From Candidatus Binatota bacterium (GTDB taxonomy: Bacteria; Desulfobacterota; Binatia; UBA1149), in assembly GCA_012960245.1 (NCBI GenBank), contig DUBO01000014.1, positions 40,888-104,887 on the forward strand: a DNA stretch of 64,000 bases, given 5' to 3'. The position numbers and the translations under genes are program-made. Positions 25,527-34,128 of this stretch are shown here, one piece after another; position 1 is the first letter of the stretch, and every line of letters starts with the position of its first letter. The notes under the pieces are model-generated. The model was not told the origin of the DNA. It saw only the letters and a list, made by a program, of their open reading frames with translations, and ran no database searches.

Positions 25527-26455
25527 AACTTGCTGGCCCAGCGACGCAGGTCGCCAATGGGACCATCGCCGTCGCAGAGTATCGGCTTCTCGAGGTGCAC
25601 CTTGTTTTCCCAGATGGGGATGTCCTGGCCGAACTGGCGCTCAATTTCGCCGACAAAAGCCTTGCCCACCCCGCTGGTAGTACTCTCGTCGCCGAGCTTG
25701 CGCAGCGCACACGACAAGTGCATGTGAACGTACTCGTCGTCCACCGGTGTTCCCGAGGTCATGACCAGGGTTTCAACGACGCCCTTGAAGCGCGTGCAGC
25801 CAAAACCGAGACCGTAGGTACGAATGTCTATCGTGCCGTCGGCTTCGCCCTTGGATGTATCCACCCTCGACTGGCAGATCACGTTGAGAAAATACCCGTC
25901 CGAATCCACAACGTCTGTGGTGGCGATGTTCTTCGTGCCGTGCACGTATAAAAAGTGAGCGGCGTCGACAGTGTTCTCGGCCAGCTCCTGGTTGCGCGAC
26001 TTCACCATCCAGTCGCGCCGGGTCCACTCGGTCCAGGCCGGGTCGCCATACTCGGGTAGATCGGGGATCTCCCACTCGGGCGGCTCACCCAGGGGGTGGT
26101 ACCAGGCCATGATGATGCCGTTTTTTTCGCACACCGGCAGCGCCTCCACGGCAGCCTTGGGGGGAATGCGCTTGCAGTAAGGGATGTCCACGCAGCGGCC
26201 GTCTTCGGGCGAAAAACTCCAGTGGTGAAAGGGGCAGCGCAGACCCTGCTCGGTCACCTCACCACCATGCCCGATGTGCGCGCCCAGGTGGGGGCAGAAA
26301 GCGTCAAAGACCCGGGCCGTGCCCGCCATGTCGCGAAACAGGACGAGCTCACGGCCAAAGTAGTGTATCGGTTTCAGCTCGCCGACCCCGATTTCGTCGG
26401 AGTACGCGACCTGGTACCAGCTGAAAGGCAGCGGAAACGGAAACTCCCTATCCAT
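25514..26455 (-). CDS. Rieske non-haem iron oxygenase (KshA-like)
   Basis: This 313-residue terminal oxygenase has a Rieske [2Fe-2S] cluster bound by CPH (CPHLGAHIGHGG) and CPFH. The mononuclear iron site is ENTVDAAHFLYVHG (D-x2-H-x4-H). Size and motif style are closest to 3-ketosteroid 9-alpha-hydroxylase and related ring oxygenases. The ATG at 26455 fits the family start; an in-frame GTG at 26473 is possible. It is the last gene of the TetR/P450/fusion operon, 22 nt after the fusion gene. No reductase partner is in this window, so electrons must come from elsewhere. A second paralogue is at 52437. Confidence 0.92.
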   Translation of the reverse strand: MDREFPFPLPFSWYQVAYSDEIGVGELKPIHYFGRELVLFRDMAGTARVFDAFCPHLGAHIGHGGEVTEQGLRCPFHHWSFSPEDGRCVDIPYCKRIPPKAAVEALPVCEKNGIIMAWYHPLGEPPEWEIPDLPEYGDPAWTEWTRRDWMVKSRNQELAENTVDAAHFLYVHGTKNIATTDVVDSDGYFLNVICQSRVDTSKGEADGTIDIRTYGLGFGCTRFKGVVETLVMTSGTPVDDEYVHMHLSCALRKLGDESTTSGVGKAFVGEIERQFGQDIPIWENKVHLEKPILCDGDGPIGDLRRWASKFYVE

Positions 26456-26477
26456 TTTTTTTCTAACTCCCACTGGG

Positions 26478-29400
26478 TCAGGCGATCATGTCACCTATAT
26501 TACGAAGTTTTTCGAGTACGTCGTCGGGCAACACCGGCGGCGGCTTTCCTACCGCGTGCGAGCCCAGTATGACCTCGCAGCTGCGTTCTATAACCGACGC
26601 CATGTCGGCCGCCCGCCTGAGGCTACGGCCGGCGACCAGCAGACCGTGGTTGACCAGCATAACGGCCCAGCTGTCTTTCATGGCCTCGGCCACCGCGTCG
26701 GCGAGTTCAACGGTGCCCGGCATGATGAAGGGCACCCGCGGTATCTCGCCAAAAAACGCAGCCTCGGTAGACACGGGCACGAAGGGCAAGCCGCTGTTGG
26801 CCAGCACCGTGGCGTTGGCCGCGTGGCAGTGTATGACCGCTTCGGCCTCCGGCTTCACCCGGTAGACCACCGCGTGCATGAGGCGCTCGCTTGACGGCGA
26901 ACGGGCACCCGAATCCACGGGATCGCCGTCGAGATCGATGCGCACCAGCTGCGAAAGATCCAGCTTGCCCTTGAAAGACTGGCTGGGGGTAATCCAGAGT
27001 TCATCGGCACCCGCGCTCACCCTCGTGGTCACGTTGCCGCCGGTGGCCGTGATCAGGCCGCTCGCGTAAAGCTCGTCCACCACCTCGCACAGTGCCGTGG
27101 CTGCCTCGCCGCCGTCAGCTCCCAGATCCGCGGTTCCACTTCCATGGCTTCGGCCGTTTTCCGCCGTCGTCGGGACGGCCAGGGCCGACAGGTCGCCCAG
27201 GTCGCCGGCTTCCTCGCGCGCGGCCTTGTAAGTGGCCGCCAGCAGGGGCTCGAGGTGCTGCAGGGTCATCGCCTTGCCGGCGTCACCGGTAAAAGACAGG
27301 CGGCCGTCCATGGCAGCCTCCATGGCGTTGAGTTCGCCACCGAACATTCCGTCGAATATGGCAGCGCCCATGCTCAAGCGCACGTCGGCTCCTCCCACAA
27401 TGGCCCCCAGGCCCGCGCTCGCGCCATCGGCCGCAAGCTGCAGGTGAAAGGTCAGGGCGAGGTCATGCAACTCGAACTGCATCGTGACCTGGTTGTTCTC
27501 GGCCTCGGCTGCCAACTCTTCGCTGGCAGAAACAGCCCTTCCCCAGGCCTCCAACTGTCTGCTCATACCCTCGCGTAGATCGGCAGCGGCGGCGGACAGC
27601 TCGGCCGCTTTATCGTCTTCTTCAACGGCGGCGTCTTCAACGACGGCGTCATCGGCGCCAGGCTTCTCACGCTGGAGATCAGAAACCGCCGGACCAGCCT
27701 TTGCGAGCAAGCCTGCTATTTCTTCATCGCCCGGTTCACGACGGTCGGCCGACCAATCAAAGTCGGCCAGGACCTCGGGGTTCAAGCAGTGCCGCGGCGC
27801 TGAGCCTGCCGCCATGAGTTCGAGTTCGTCGGCGATGATGCGACCCTGGTGCACGGCGATCTCGGCCGTGTTGCCGCCGAGGTGGGGAGTCGCAATGACG
27901 TTGGCCATGGCCAGCAACGGATGGTCGGAAGCCGGCGGCTCCTCGGCAAACACATCGAGCCCCGCGCCGCCAAGCCTCCCGTCGCGCAGCGCTTCCACCA
28001 GCGCCTCTTCGTCGACGAGAGCCGCCCGCGCCGTGTTGATCAGCATCGCACCCGGCTTCATGGCCGCTAGTCGCTCGGCGTTTATCATTCCGCGGGTCTG
28101 GTCATTGACCGCAGCGTGCAGGCTCACCACGTCCGAGCGCTCCAGCAGCTCTTCGAGGCCCAACAGCTCGGCATCGTGGCGGGCCGCCTCCATGGCGTCC
28201 ACTGCCGGGTCGGACACGAGCACGCGACAGCCGAAACCGCGCAGCCGCCGCGCGACCTCGCGCCCTACCGCCCCCAGGCCCACCAGTCCGACGGTCAGGT
28301 TCCACAGCTCTACGCCGCGGAACAGGCTGAAGGCCTGCCCCATGCGACCCATGTCGCCCGCCACCGAGCCCGGTTGCCTGAGGAAATCGCCACCCGCGGC
28401 GCTGCAACGGGCCAGCGACAACATGAATGACACCGCCAGGTCGGCCACGGCTACAGCGTTGCGTCCCGGCGCGTTGAGCACCGGTACGCCAAAAGCGCTG
28501 CAGGCATCGAGATCGATGTTGACCGGATCGTTACGACAGCTCACCACCACCCTCAGGCCCGGCGTGTCACGCAGTACCGTGGCATCGACAAGGTCGACCT
28601 CGGTTACAAAAACATCGTGATCGCCAAGCGCGTCTACCAGGGCAGCGCCGGTGAGCAGTCGCATGCTGCTGCGAAAATCCGAGTACTCCAGCTCTCCCAA
28701 CCGCGCCAGGCGGGCAAGCGATTCCTCGTCAAACTGGGCGGTGACCAGGAGGCTGGGCGTCAACTTCTTCTTGCGCGCCACGCCCGCCGCCTCGCCGGCC
28801 TCGAGCATGGCAGTAGTCAGCGCGCCCACGGCATCGCCATCCGCCGCCGGTGCTTGCTCGCTACGGCCCTTCCACCTGCCATAGACCTGCAGCATGGTCG
28901 CGACTTCCGCTCTCTCGGCCACCACGGTCGCGGCCAGCGGAGCAGCCTGGGCGGTTTCGGCCAGGTCGGTAAATACCCCGACCCCTGCGCCCGCACACAG
29001 CGCCGCGCCCATGGCTCCCGATTCGCAAGCACTGGCCGCGTGCACGGGGAGGTCGGTGACCTGGGCCAGCAGTTCGGGCCAGAGGCTGCTGCGCAACATG
29101 CCACCCGAGACCCTCAACAGTTCGGGTTGGTTGTGACTCAGGTCACACACGCGCTCGGCGTTGGCCCGCACACCGCAGGCCATACCCTCTACGAGAGCGC
29201 GTGCCACGTCGCGCCTCGGATCATCGCCGGGAACGCCCACCAGGTGACTCAGCAGCAGTTCTCCGACGGGCAGGCCAGGTGATTTCCAGTCGATGAGGTG
29301 GGCGCCCAGGCTCGACTGCATACCGCGTGCGCCGGCAACAGAAGCAGCCGCCTCGGCAAACAATCGTTCCACGGGCCTCGGCGAATCAGCGAAGAGCAGG

Positions 29401-30338
29401 CGCGCGGCCCACTCCAGGGATTCACCCATCGGACCGCCGTTGCTCTCGAGCACCCACAGGCCCGGCACCGCGTGGTGCGAAGTCCATAGCGCACCGTCGG
29501 GGTCAGTGACCGGCACGTCCATCACCAACTGAACGGGCAGCGAGCTGCCCGTGACAGCACACAACTCGCCGGCCTCGACGCAGGCCGCGGCCAGCAAGGC
29601 CGACTGCGAGTCGGCGGCTCCCACGGCCACAGTGGTGCCCTCGGCCAGCCCCAGCTTCTCGGCGGCCAGTGGACCCAGCTCGCCCAGCTGCGAGCCAGCG
29701 TCGAGAGGATCGGGGAAAATATCGCGGGGAATCCCCAGCCTCCCTATCCAGTCCGCACACCAGCCACGCTGGTTAAGCGAGAACAGTAGAGTTTCGCTCG
29801 CCTGCGAGGCCTCGTAGCCCGCGTTGCCGGTCATCCAGAAACCCAACCAGTCACTGGCCGACAACACGTGGGCGGTTTGTTCAATCAGCGCAGGCTGCGC
29901 CTTCAGCAGCTGCAGCAGACGCGGTCCGGGTTGTATCGCGGTCGGCCAGTGGCCGGTCACCCCCAGCAGCTCTGCGCCGTGCTGCTCCCCCAGCTCCATG
30001 GCTTCGAGCGCCGCGCGCGCGTCACGATTCGAAGCCGCCAGCAATACCTCGCCGGTCGAGTCGACAAGAACCATGGCGTGACGCGTAGCCGTGGCCGCAA
30101 CCGCCACTACATCGTCGGGCCCGGCCCCTGCCTCGGCCAGCGCCGCCCGCACGGCCTCGCCCATGCGATCGATTACGAGCCCGGTGTCCAGCTCCACCTG
30201 CAATCCGGCGCCACCCTCCACCACCACGGGCGGGCAAGGGCGCGACGCCCCGTGAACGCGACCGCTCTCGGGGTCGAACAACAGGCAGCGCACACCGCCT
30301 CCGCCCATGTCCAATCCTGCCAGGTAACGTCCGCCCAC
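26478..30338 (-). CDS. fused FGGY kinase / 2-hydroxyacid dehydrogenase / SCP2 / class II aldolase
   Basis: This single 1,286-residue frame has four recognisable enzyme or binding parts. Residues 5-490 are an FGGY carbohydrate kinase (GLDMGGGGVRCLLFD; catalytic Asp in GAADSQSAL, about 243; SGGMLRSSLW). Residues 520-855 are a D-2-hydroxyacid/phosphoglycerate-type dehydrogenase (NAD loop GLVGLGAVGREVA, about 685; Arg602; His819 in TPHLGG). After an acidic linker, residues 950-1045 are an SCP2 sterol-carrier-like domain. Residues 1078-1286 are a class II aldolase/adducin domain (TATGGNVT; zinc ligands in HCHAAN, His1170/1172, and NHG, His1231). All key residues seem intact. B. subtilis YoaC/YoaD and FucK/FucA are separate-gene analogues. 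GTG start, 2 nt after the P450 stop. The substrate is unknown. Confidence 0.92.
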   Translation of the reverse strand: MGGRYLAGLDMGGGGVRCLLFDPESGRVHGASRPCPPVVVEGGAGLQVELDTGLVIDRMGEAVRAALAEAGAGPDDVVAVAATATRHAMVLVDSTGEVLLAASNRDARAALEAMELGEQHGAELLGVTGHWPTAIQPGPRLLQLLKAQPALIEQTAHVLSASDWLGFWMTGNAGYEASQASETLLFSLNQRGWCADWIGRLGIPRDIFPDPLDAGSQLGELGPLAAEKLGLAEGTTVAVGAADSQSALLAAACVEAGELCAVTGSSLPVQLVMDVPVTDPDGALWTSHHAVPGLWVLESNGGPMGESLEWAARLLFADSPRPVERLFAEAAASVAGARGMQSSLGAHLIDWKSPGLPVGELLLSHLVGVPGDDPRRDVARALVEGMACGVRANAERVCDLSHNQPELLRVSGGMLRSSLWPELLAQVTDLPVHAASACESGAMGAALCAGAGVGVFTDLAETAQAAPLAATVVAERAEVATMLQVYGRWKGRSEQAPAADGDAVGALTTAMLEAGEAAGVARKKKLTPSLLVTAQFDEESLARLARLGELEYSDFRSSMRLLTGAALVDALGDHDVFVTEVDLVDATVLRDTPGLRVVVSCRNDPVNIDLDACSAFGVPVLNAPGRNAVAVADLAVSFMLSLARCSAAGGDFLRQPGSVAGDMGRMGQAFSLFRGVELWNLTVGLVGLGAVGREVARRLRGFGCRVLVSDPAVDAMEAARHDAELLGLEELLERSDVVSLHAAVNDQTRGMINAERLAAMKPGAMLINTARAALVDEEALVEALRDGRLGGAGLDVFAEEPPASDHPLLAMANVIATPHLGGNTAEIAVHQGRIIADELELMAAGSAPRHCLNPEVLADFDWSADRREPGDEEIAGLLAKAGPAVSDLQREKPGADDAVVEDAAVEEDDKAAELSAAAADLREGMSRQLEAWGRAVSASEELAAEAENNQVTMQFELHDLALTFHLQLAADGASAGLGAIVGGADVRLSMGAAIFDGMFGGELNAMEAAMDGRLSFTGDAGKAMTLQHLEPLLAATYKAAREEAGDLGDLSALAVPTTAENGRSHGSGTADLGADGGEAATALCEVVDELYASGLITATGGNVTTRVSAGADELWITPSQSFKGKLDLSQLVRIDLDGDPVDSGARSPSSERLMHAVVYRVKPEAEAVIHCHAANATVLANSGLPFVPVSTEAAFFGEIPRVPFIMPGTVELADAVAEAMKDSWAVMLVNHGLLVAGRSLRRAADMASVIERSCEVILGSHAVGKPPPVLPDDVLEKLRNIGDMIA

Positions 30339-30340
30339 GA

Positions 30341-31603
30341 TCAGCTCTCCCGCCCTGTCTCAAAAACCACCGGCAGCGCCGACGGCGCCCGAAAAACCTG
30401 TCCGCTCACGAAGACCTCGCCCGCCGAGGGATCCAGCGCGAGTCCGGGAAGGCGGTCGAGCACGGCGTTGAGCAACACGTGGGTCTCCATTCGGGCCAGG
30501 TGTATTCCCAGGCAAGCGTGGGTGCCGAAGGCAAAACCCAGGTGCTGTTTGAACTTGCGCGTCACGTCGAAACGATCGGGATCTTCAAAGCGCTTGGGGT
30601 CGCGATTGGCTGCCGCCATGTTGACGTGCACCACCGCGCCGGCCGGAATCTCGACACCCTGCACGGTAACGTCGGCCGTGGTCATGCGCATTATACCGGT
30701 CAACGGGGGATCCCAACGCACGCCCTCCTCTATAGCGTGGGGCAGCAGGTCTCGGTTGGCCCTGAGCAATTCGAGCTGGTCGGGGTTGTTGAGCAGCCCG
30801 CACAGCAGGTTGCTCGACGACCGGTAGGTGGTCTCGGCACCGGCCGGAGCGAGCAGCCGGAGGAAGGAATAGATGAGCTCGTCTTCGAGACGCTCGCCTT
30901 CCACCTCGGCGCTTGCCAGCACGCTGATGATGTCGTCGCCAGGCTCAGCCCTCCTGCCCCGTAGCAGGTCGGCAAAGAGATCGCGCAGCGATTGCGACGC
31001 CCGCAGCGCGCCGTCGTAGTCTATGGTGACGCTGACCAGCTCCACGGCCAATCGGTGAAAATCACGGAGACGATCAGCCGGCACACCCATCATTCCGGCG
31101 ATCACCGTTACCGGGAACGGAAACGTCAGCTCACGCACCAGGTCGGCGCTGCCGCGCTCTGCGAAACCGTCGATCAAGCCGTTGATCGTTTCGGCCACCA
31201 ACCCCGTCTCCCAGGATTCCAGGGCGCGGCGACTGAAGGCCTGGCTGAGCAGTTTACGGTGAACCGTGTGATCGGGCGGGTCCATCTCCAGTATGGTGCG
31301 ACCGAGTACCGGTCCCATCGTGATGGCGTAACCGCTGGAGGTAAAGTTACGCGAGTCGGCGAGGATGTCGTGAACGGCATCGTAGCTCACGGCCGACCAG
31401 ATCTTGAAACCCTCGGGTGCCTTGTGCCCCCCGGACATGAACTCCTGGTCGCCGGTCCATTCACGCGGGTCGACTTCGAGTACCGGCCCCATCCTGCGCA
31501 ACTCCGCCCAGCGGGTGTAGGGGTCGCGCACGGTACCGACCCCCTGGGCCTTGTTAAAGCGTTCGAAGGCGTCTGGCCCTGTTTCTTGGTTTGGCTTGGT
31601 CAC
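30341..31603 (-). CDS. cytochrome P450
   Basis: This 420-residue soluble bacterial P450 has the I-helix AGAETT oxygen-activation motif, a K-helix ExxR (EEGVRWDPP), and the haem loop FAFGTHACLG with the Cys thiolate ligand. The substrate cannot be read from sequence; class I bacterial P450s near TetR and acyl-CoA genes often hydroxylate steroids, terpenes or fatty acids. Its GTG start overlaps the TetR stop (GTGA) and its own stop is 2 nt before the fusion-gene start, so the operon is tightly coupled. No ferredoxin or ferredoxin reductase gene is adjacent. Confidence 0.94.
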   Translation of the reverse strand: MTKPNQETGPDAFERFNKAQGVGTVRDPYTRWAELRRMGPVLEVDPREWTGDQEFMSGGHKAPEGFKIWSAVSYDAVHDILADSRNFTSSGYAITMGPVLGRTILEMDPPDHTVHRKLLSQAFSRRALESWETGLVAETINGLIDGFAERGSADLVRELTFPFPVTVIAGMMGVPADRLRDFHRLAVELVSVTIDYDGALRASQSLRDLFADLLRGRRAEPGDDIISVLASAEVEGERLEDELIYSFLRLLAPAGAETTYRSSSNLLCGLLNNPDQLELLRANRDLLPHAIEEGVRWDPPLTGIMRMTTADVTVQGVEIPAGAVVHVNMAAANRDPKRFEDPDRFDVTRKFKQHLGFAFGTHACLGIHLARMETHVLLNAVLDRLPGLALDPSAGEVFVSGQVFRAPSALPVVFETGRES

Positions 31604-32292
31604 TTGCTTCTCCCTGGCTTTGGAGGCCGTTCGGCCCGCGCCGGTCTTGTTCTCACCGCGAGCCCGGTCCCCATCAACCGCCTGGCGGTCCTCAGTACCT
31701 CGTGACGATGGGCTTCTACCTGCGCCGGTTCAAGGGGGTCAAAGTCGCCCGAAGGCATGAGCGCCGGCATTGCTACGAACAAGAACAGCGTGGCACCGGC
31801 GACACTGGCCACCATGTGAGCCGGATCCACGTCGATGCGCGACAACAACGGGTCGCCCGAGTTCTCGGACGCGAAACGCTCGACAATTTTTTGTGCCTCG
31901 CCCCTGTGCTCGACCATACCGGGCAGGCCATCGCCGCCGGCATCGGCCAACTCGCGCAGTAACACCCGCGCAAAGGTCGGTCGCGCGGCCACGAAATCCA
32001 CCCAGCCCACCACCGCTGCCTCCAGCCTCTCAACAACGTCGCCTGGACCGAACAACGCCGACTCGAGGCCCACGGCGTACTCGGCAAACATGTCCGCGAG
32101 CACGGTGTGGTAGAGCTCTCTCTTGTCGCGGAAGTAGTAAACGATAGAGGCCCGGCGGATACCCACCTCACTGGCAACATCTTCCAGGCGCGCACGGTCG
32201 AAGCCCTGCTCGGCAAAAACGCGTTCGGCTGCCTGCAGTATGGCGACGCGGGTGCTGTTGCCCCGCTCACTGGAAGGAAGGACGGCCACCAC
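31600..32292 (-). CDS. TetR/AcrR-family transcriptional regulator
   Basis: This 230-residue repressor-type protein has an N-terminal helix-turn-helix (TRVAILQAAERVFAEQGFDRARLEDVASEVGIRRASIVYYFRDKRELY) and an all-alpha ligand-binding C-terminal domain. It is the first gene of its coupled run with the P450. The start is GTG at 32292, and a perfect 20-bp palindrome lies 4 bp upstream, so autoregulation of this operon is likely. Ligands of such regulators next to P450 and ligase genes are often acyl-CoAs or the substrate; here unknown. The last 20 residues are basic and proline-rich. Confidence 0.92.
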   Translation of the reverse strand: MVAVLPSSERGNSTRVAILQAAERVFAEQGFDRARLEDVASEVGIRRASIVYYFRDKRELYHTVLADMFAEYAVGLESALFGPGDVVERLEAAVVGWVDFVAARPTFARVLLRELADAGGDGLPGMVEHRGEAQKIVERFASENSGDPLLSRIDVDPAHMVASVAGATLFLFVAMPALMPSGDFDPLEPAQVEAHRHEVLRTARRLMGTGLAVRTRPARAERPPKPGRSK

Positions 32293-32296
32293 ACTT

Positions 32297-32316
32297 TCTA
32301 CCTGCGCGCAGGTAGA
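32297..32316. promoter_or_regulatory. perfect 20-bp palindromic operator candidate (TetR)
   Basis: The half-site TCTACCTGCG is followed directly by its exact reverse complement. The palindrome lies between the end of the acyl-CoA ligase gene (32321) and the TetR start (32292). Perfect palindromes of this length are typical TetR-family operators. Because it sits 4 bp from the GTG, the promoter either overlaps it, giving a leaderless or very short leader, or lies upstream within the ligase gene. Confidence 0.75.
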
Positions 32317-32320
32317 TTTG

Positions 32321-34018
32321 TCAAGCCCCGCCCCGCCCGGCCTTGAAAAGATCCTGTAATTGCCCGACTAGAGCCGATTTTTTGATCTTTCCGCTGTCGG
32401 TCATGGGCAGCTCGTTTTCACCGAGAAAAAAGATCTGCCGGGGTAGCTTGTAGGCTGAAAGCTCGTCGCGCAGGGCTGCCAGCAACTGCTCGCCGTCGAG
32501 CTCCACGCCCTGCTTGAGCAACACGACAGCCGCGACAGTCTGCCCCCGGTCGGGGTCGGGCAGGCCCACCACGTGCGCCGCCTTCACCCCGTCCACGGCC
32601 TCGAGCAGCACTTCCACCTCGCGCGGTGACACGTTGGCGCCACCTGTCTTGATCACGTCGCCCAGGCGGCCCTCGAAAAACAAGTGGCCCTGCTCGTTGA
32701 AGCTGCCGCCGTCACCGGTGTGGTACCAGCCCGCCTCATCGAACACGCTATCGCGCTGCTGCTTGTACAAACCCTGCATGAGGCTGTAGCCGCGAACGCA
32801 GATCTCCCCAGCCTCGCCCGCGCTCTTTTCACCCGCGCTCCTGTCGTTCATGCCGGCCAGCTCGAGACCGCTGTCGGGGTCGACCAGCTTGTGCTCGAGC
32901 CCGGGCACCGGGCAACCGAACGACCCCCGCAGGCTATCGGGCAGGTCAACTGTCATGTCGTACATAGTGTGCGGCCCGCCGGTCTCGGTCATGCCCAGCG
33001 AGTTGGCCCTCAGCTCAGGATCCTCGGGCGCGACCCCCGGGGGCAACAGGTCGTAGACGTTGCCACCGCGAAGCGAGGAAAGATCCCTGCCGGCAAAACT
33101 CTCGTGGTCGGCCATGGCCTTGCCGTAATGCGGCCAGCCGGTGACGAAGGTCGCCCGCTCATGTTCGAGCAGGTCGAGAGTGCGCCCGGGTTCAAAACTC
33201 TCCTCGCAGAGCAGGCAGGAGCCCGCGTGCATGGCCGCCAGCAGCGCAAATACGAAGCCGCCTACCCAGAAGAACGGCATGGGCGAGTACAGCCTGTCGT
33301 CGGCCCGCAGCCCACGAAACGTGTTGAGATTGAACGCGTGCAGCAACAGTGAGCCCTGGCCGTGCACCGCACCCTTGGGATCGGCCGTGCTGCCCGAACT
33401 GTAGACCACGAGCATCGGGTCGCTTGTTTCTACGCTGTCCTCCACGCGGCTGAGAAACCCTTCGTCCTGTTCGGGGACATCGCCCGATTCGGCCAGTTCT
33501 TCGACAGCGCCCGCCAACCACTTCCGGCGCCCGTCACCCCAGGCGTATACCCTGCGCAACATCGGCAACTCGGGAAGCAACAGCAGCTCTGCGTTTTCGG
33601 CCGCGGTGAGCGAGGGCGCCGCCTCCTCGAGTCGAGCCAGGTAGTCGTGGCCGAGAAAGGAATCTACGCAGAGCAACAACTGCACGTCGGCGTGGCGAAG
33701 CATCCAGCCCAACTCGCGGGCCTTCGAAAAAGTATTGAGCGGCACCAGCAGGGCTCCCAGCCTCGCCACGGCCAACCAGGCCACCACCCACGCGGGTCCG
33801 TTGGGCGCCAGCAGGCCCACCCTGCTGCCCTTGCCAACCCCGGCAGCCAACAGGCCCCGCGCCAGGCGAGCCGACTCGCGCTCGGCCTCGAGATAGCCAA
33901 GACGGCTATCGGCCGTAACCACGAAGTCACGCTGCCCGTGCAAGCTGACCTGCCGACGCAGAAAAGCCGGCACGGTTGCCTTGAAGTCCAGCACCGGGAT
34001 CTCACCGCTTGAATACAT
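32321..34018 (-). CDS. acyl-CoA synthetase (AMP-forming ligase)
   Basis: This 565-residue adenylate-forming ligase has the P-loop YSSGSTADPKG (one of the less common GST variants), GWYHTGDGGSFNEQGHLFFEGR, GGANVSPREVE and a catalytic Lys in TDSGKIKKSAL. The ATG at 34018 is preceded by AGG six bases upstream; a longer frame lacks family similarity. It ends 28 nt before the TetR gene, with the palindromic operator in that gap. It is divergent from the acyl-CoA dehydrogenase at 34129. It likely activates the pathway acid to its CoA ester. The ligase at 43759 looks like a closer relative than the one at 23967. Confidence 0.92.
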   Translation of the reverse strand: MYSSGEIPVLDFKATVPAFLRRQVSLHGQRDFVVTADSRLGYLEAERESARLARGLLAAGVGKGSRVGLLAPNGPAWVVAWLAVARLGALLVPLNTFSKARELGWMLRHADVQLLLCVDSFLGHDYLARLEEAAPSLTAAENAELLLLPELPMLRRVYAWGDGRRKWLAGAVEELAESGDVPEQDEGFLSRVEDSVETSDPMLVVYSSGSTADPKGAVHGQGSLLLHAFNLNTFRGLRADDRLYSPMPFFWVGGFVFALLAAMHAGSCLLCEESFEPGRTLDLLEHERATFVTGWPHYGKAMADHESFAGRDLSSLRGGNVYDLLPPGVAPEDPELRANSLGMTETGGPHTMYDMTVDLPDSLRGSFGCPVPGLEHKLVDPDSGLELAGMNDRSAGEKSAGEAGEICVRGYSLMQGLYKQQRDSVFDEAGWYHTGDGGSFNEQGHLFFEGRLGDVIKTGGANVSPREVEVLLEAVDGVKAAHVVGLPDPDRGQTVAAVVLLKQGVELDGEQLLAALRDELSAYKLPRQIFFLGENELPMTDSGKIKKSALVGQLQDLFKAGRGGA

Positions 34019-34128
34019 AAAAAACCTGCTCCCCGCCCCTATGCACTTGCACCATGTGCGACCACCGATATAGCTTCGCGCACGGGTATCCGTCAAATCG
34101 ATGGTTAGAGGAGCCCCGAAACAAGCAG

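Noticed and set aside
34043-34059. Imperfect inverted repeat GCACTTG..CATGTGC between the divergent ligase and dehydrogenase genes
   Set aside because: One mismatch in a seven-base arm and no match to the perfect palindrome at 32297, so it is too weak to call an operator.
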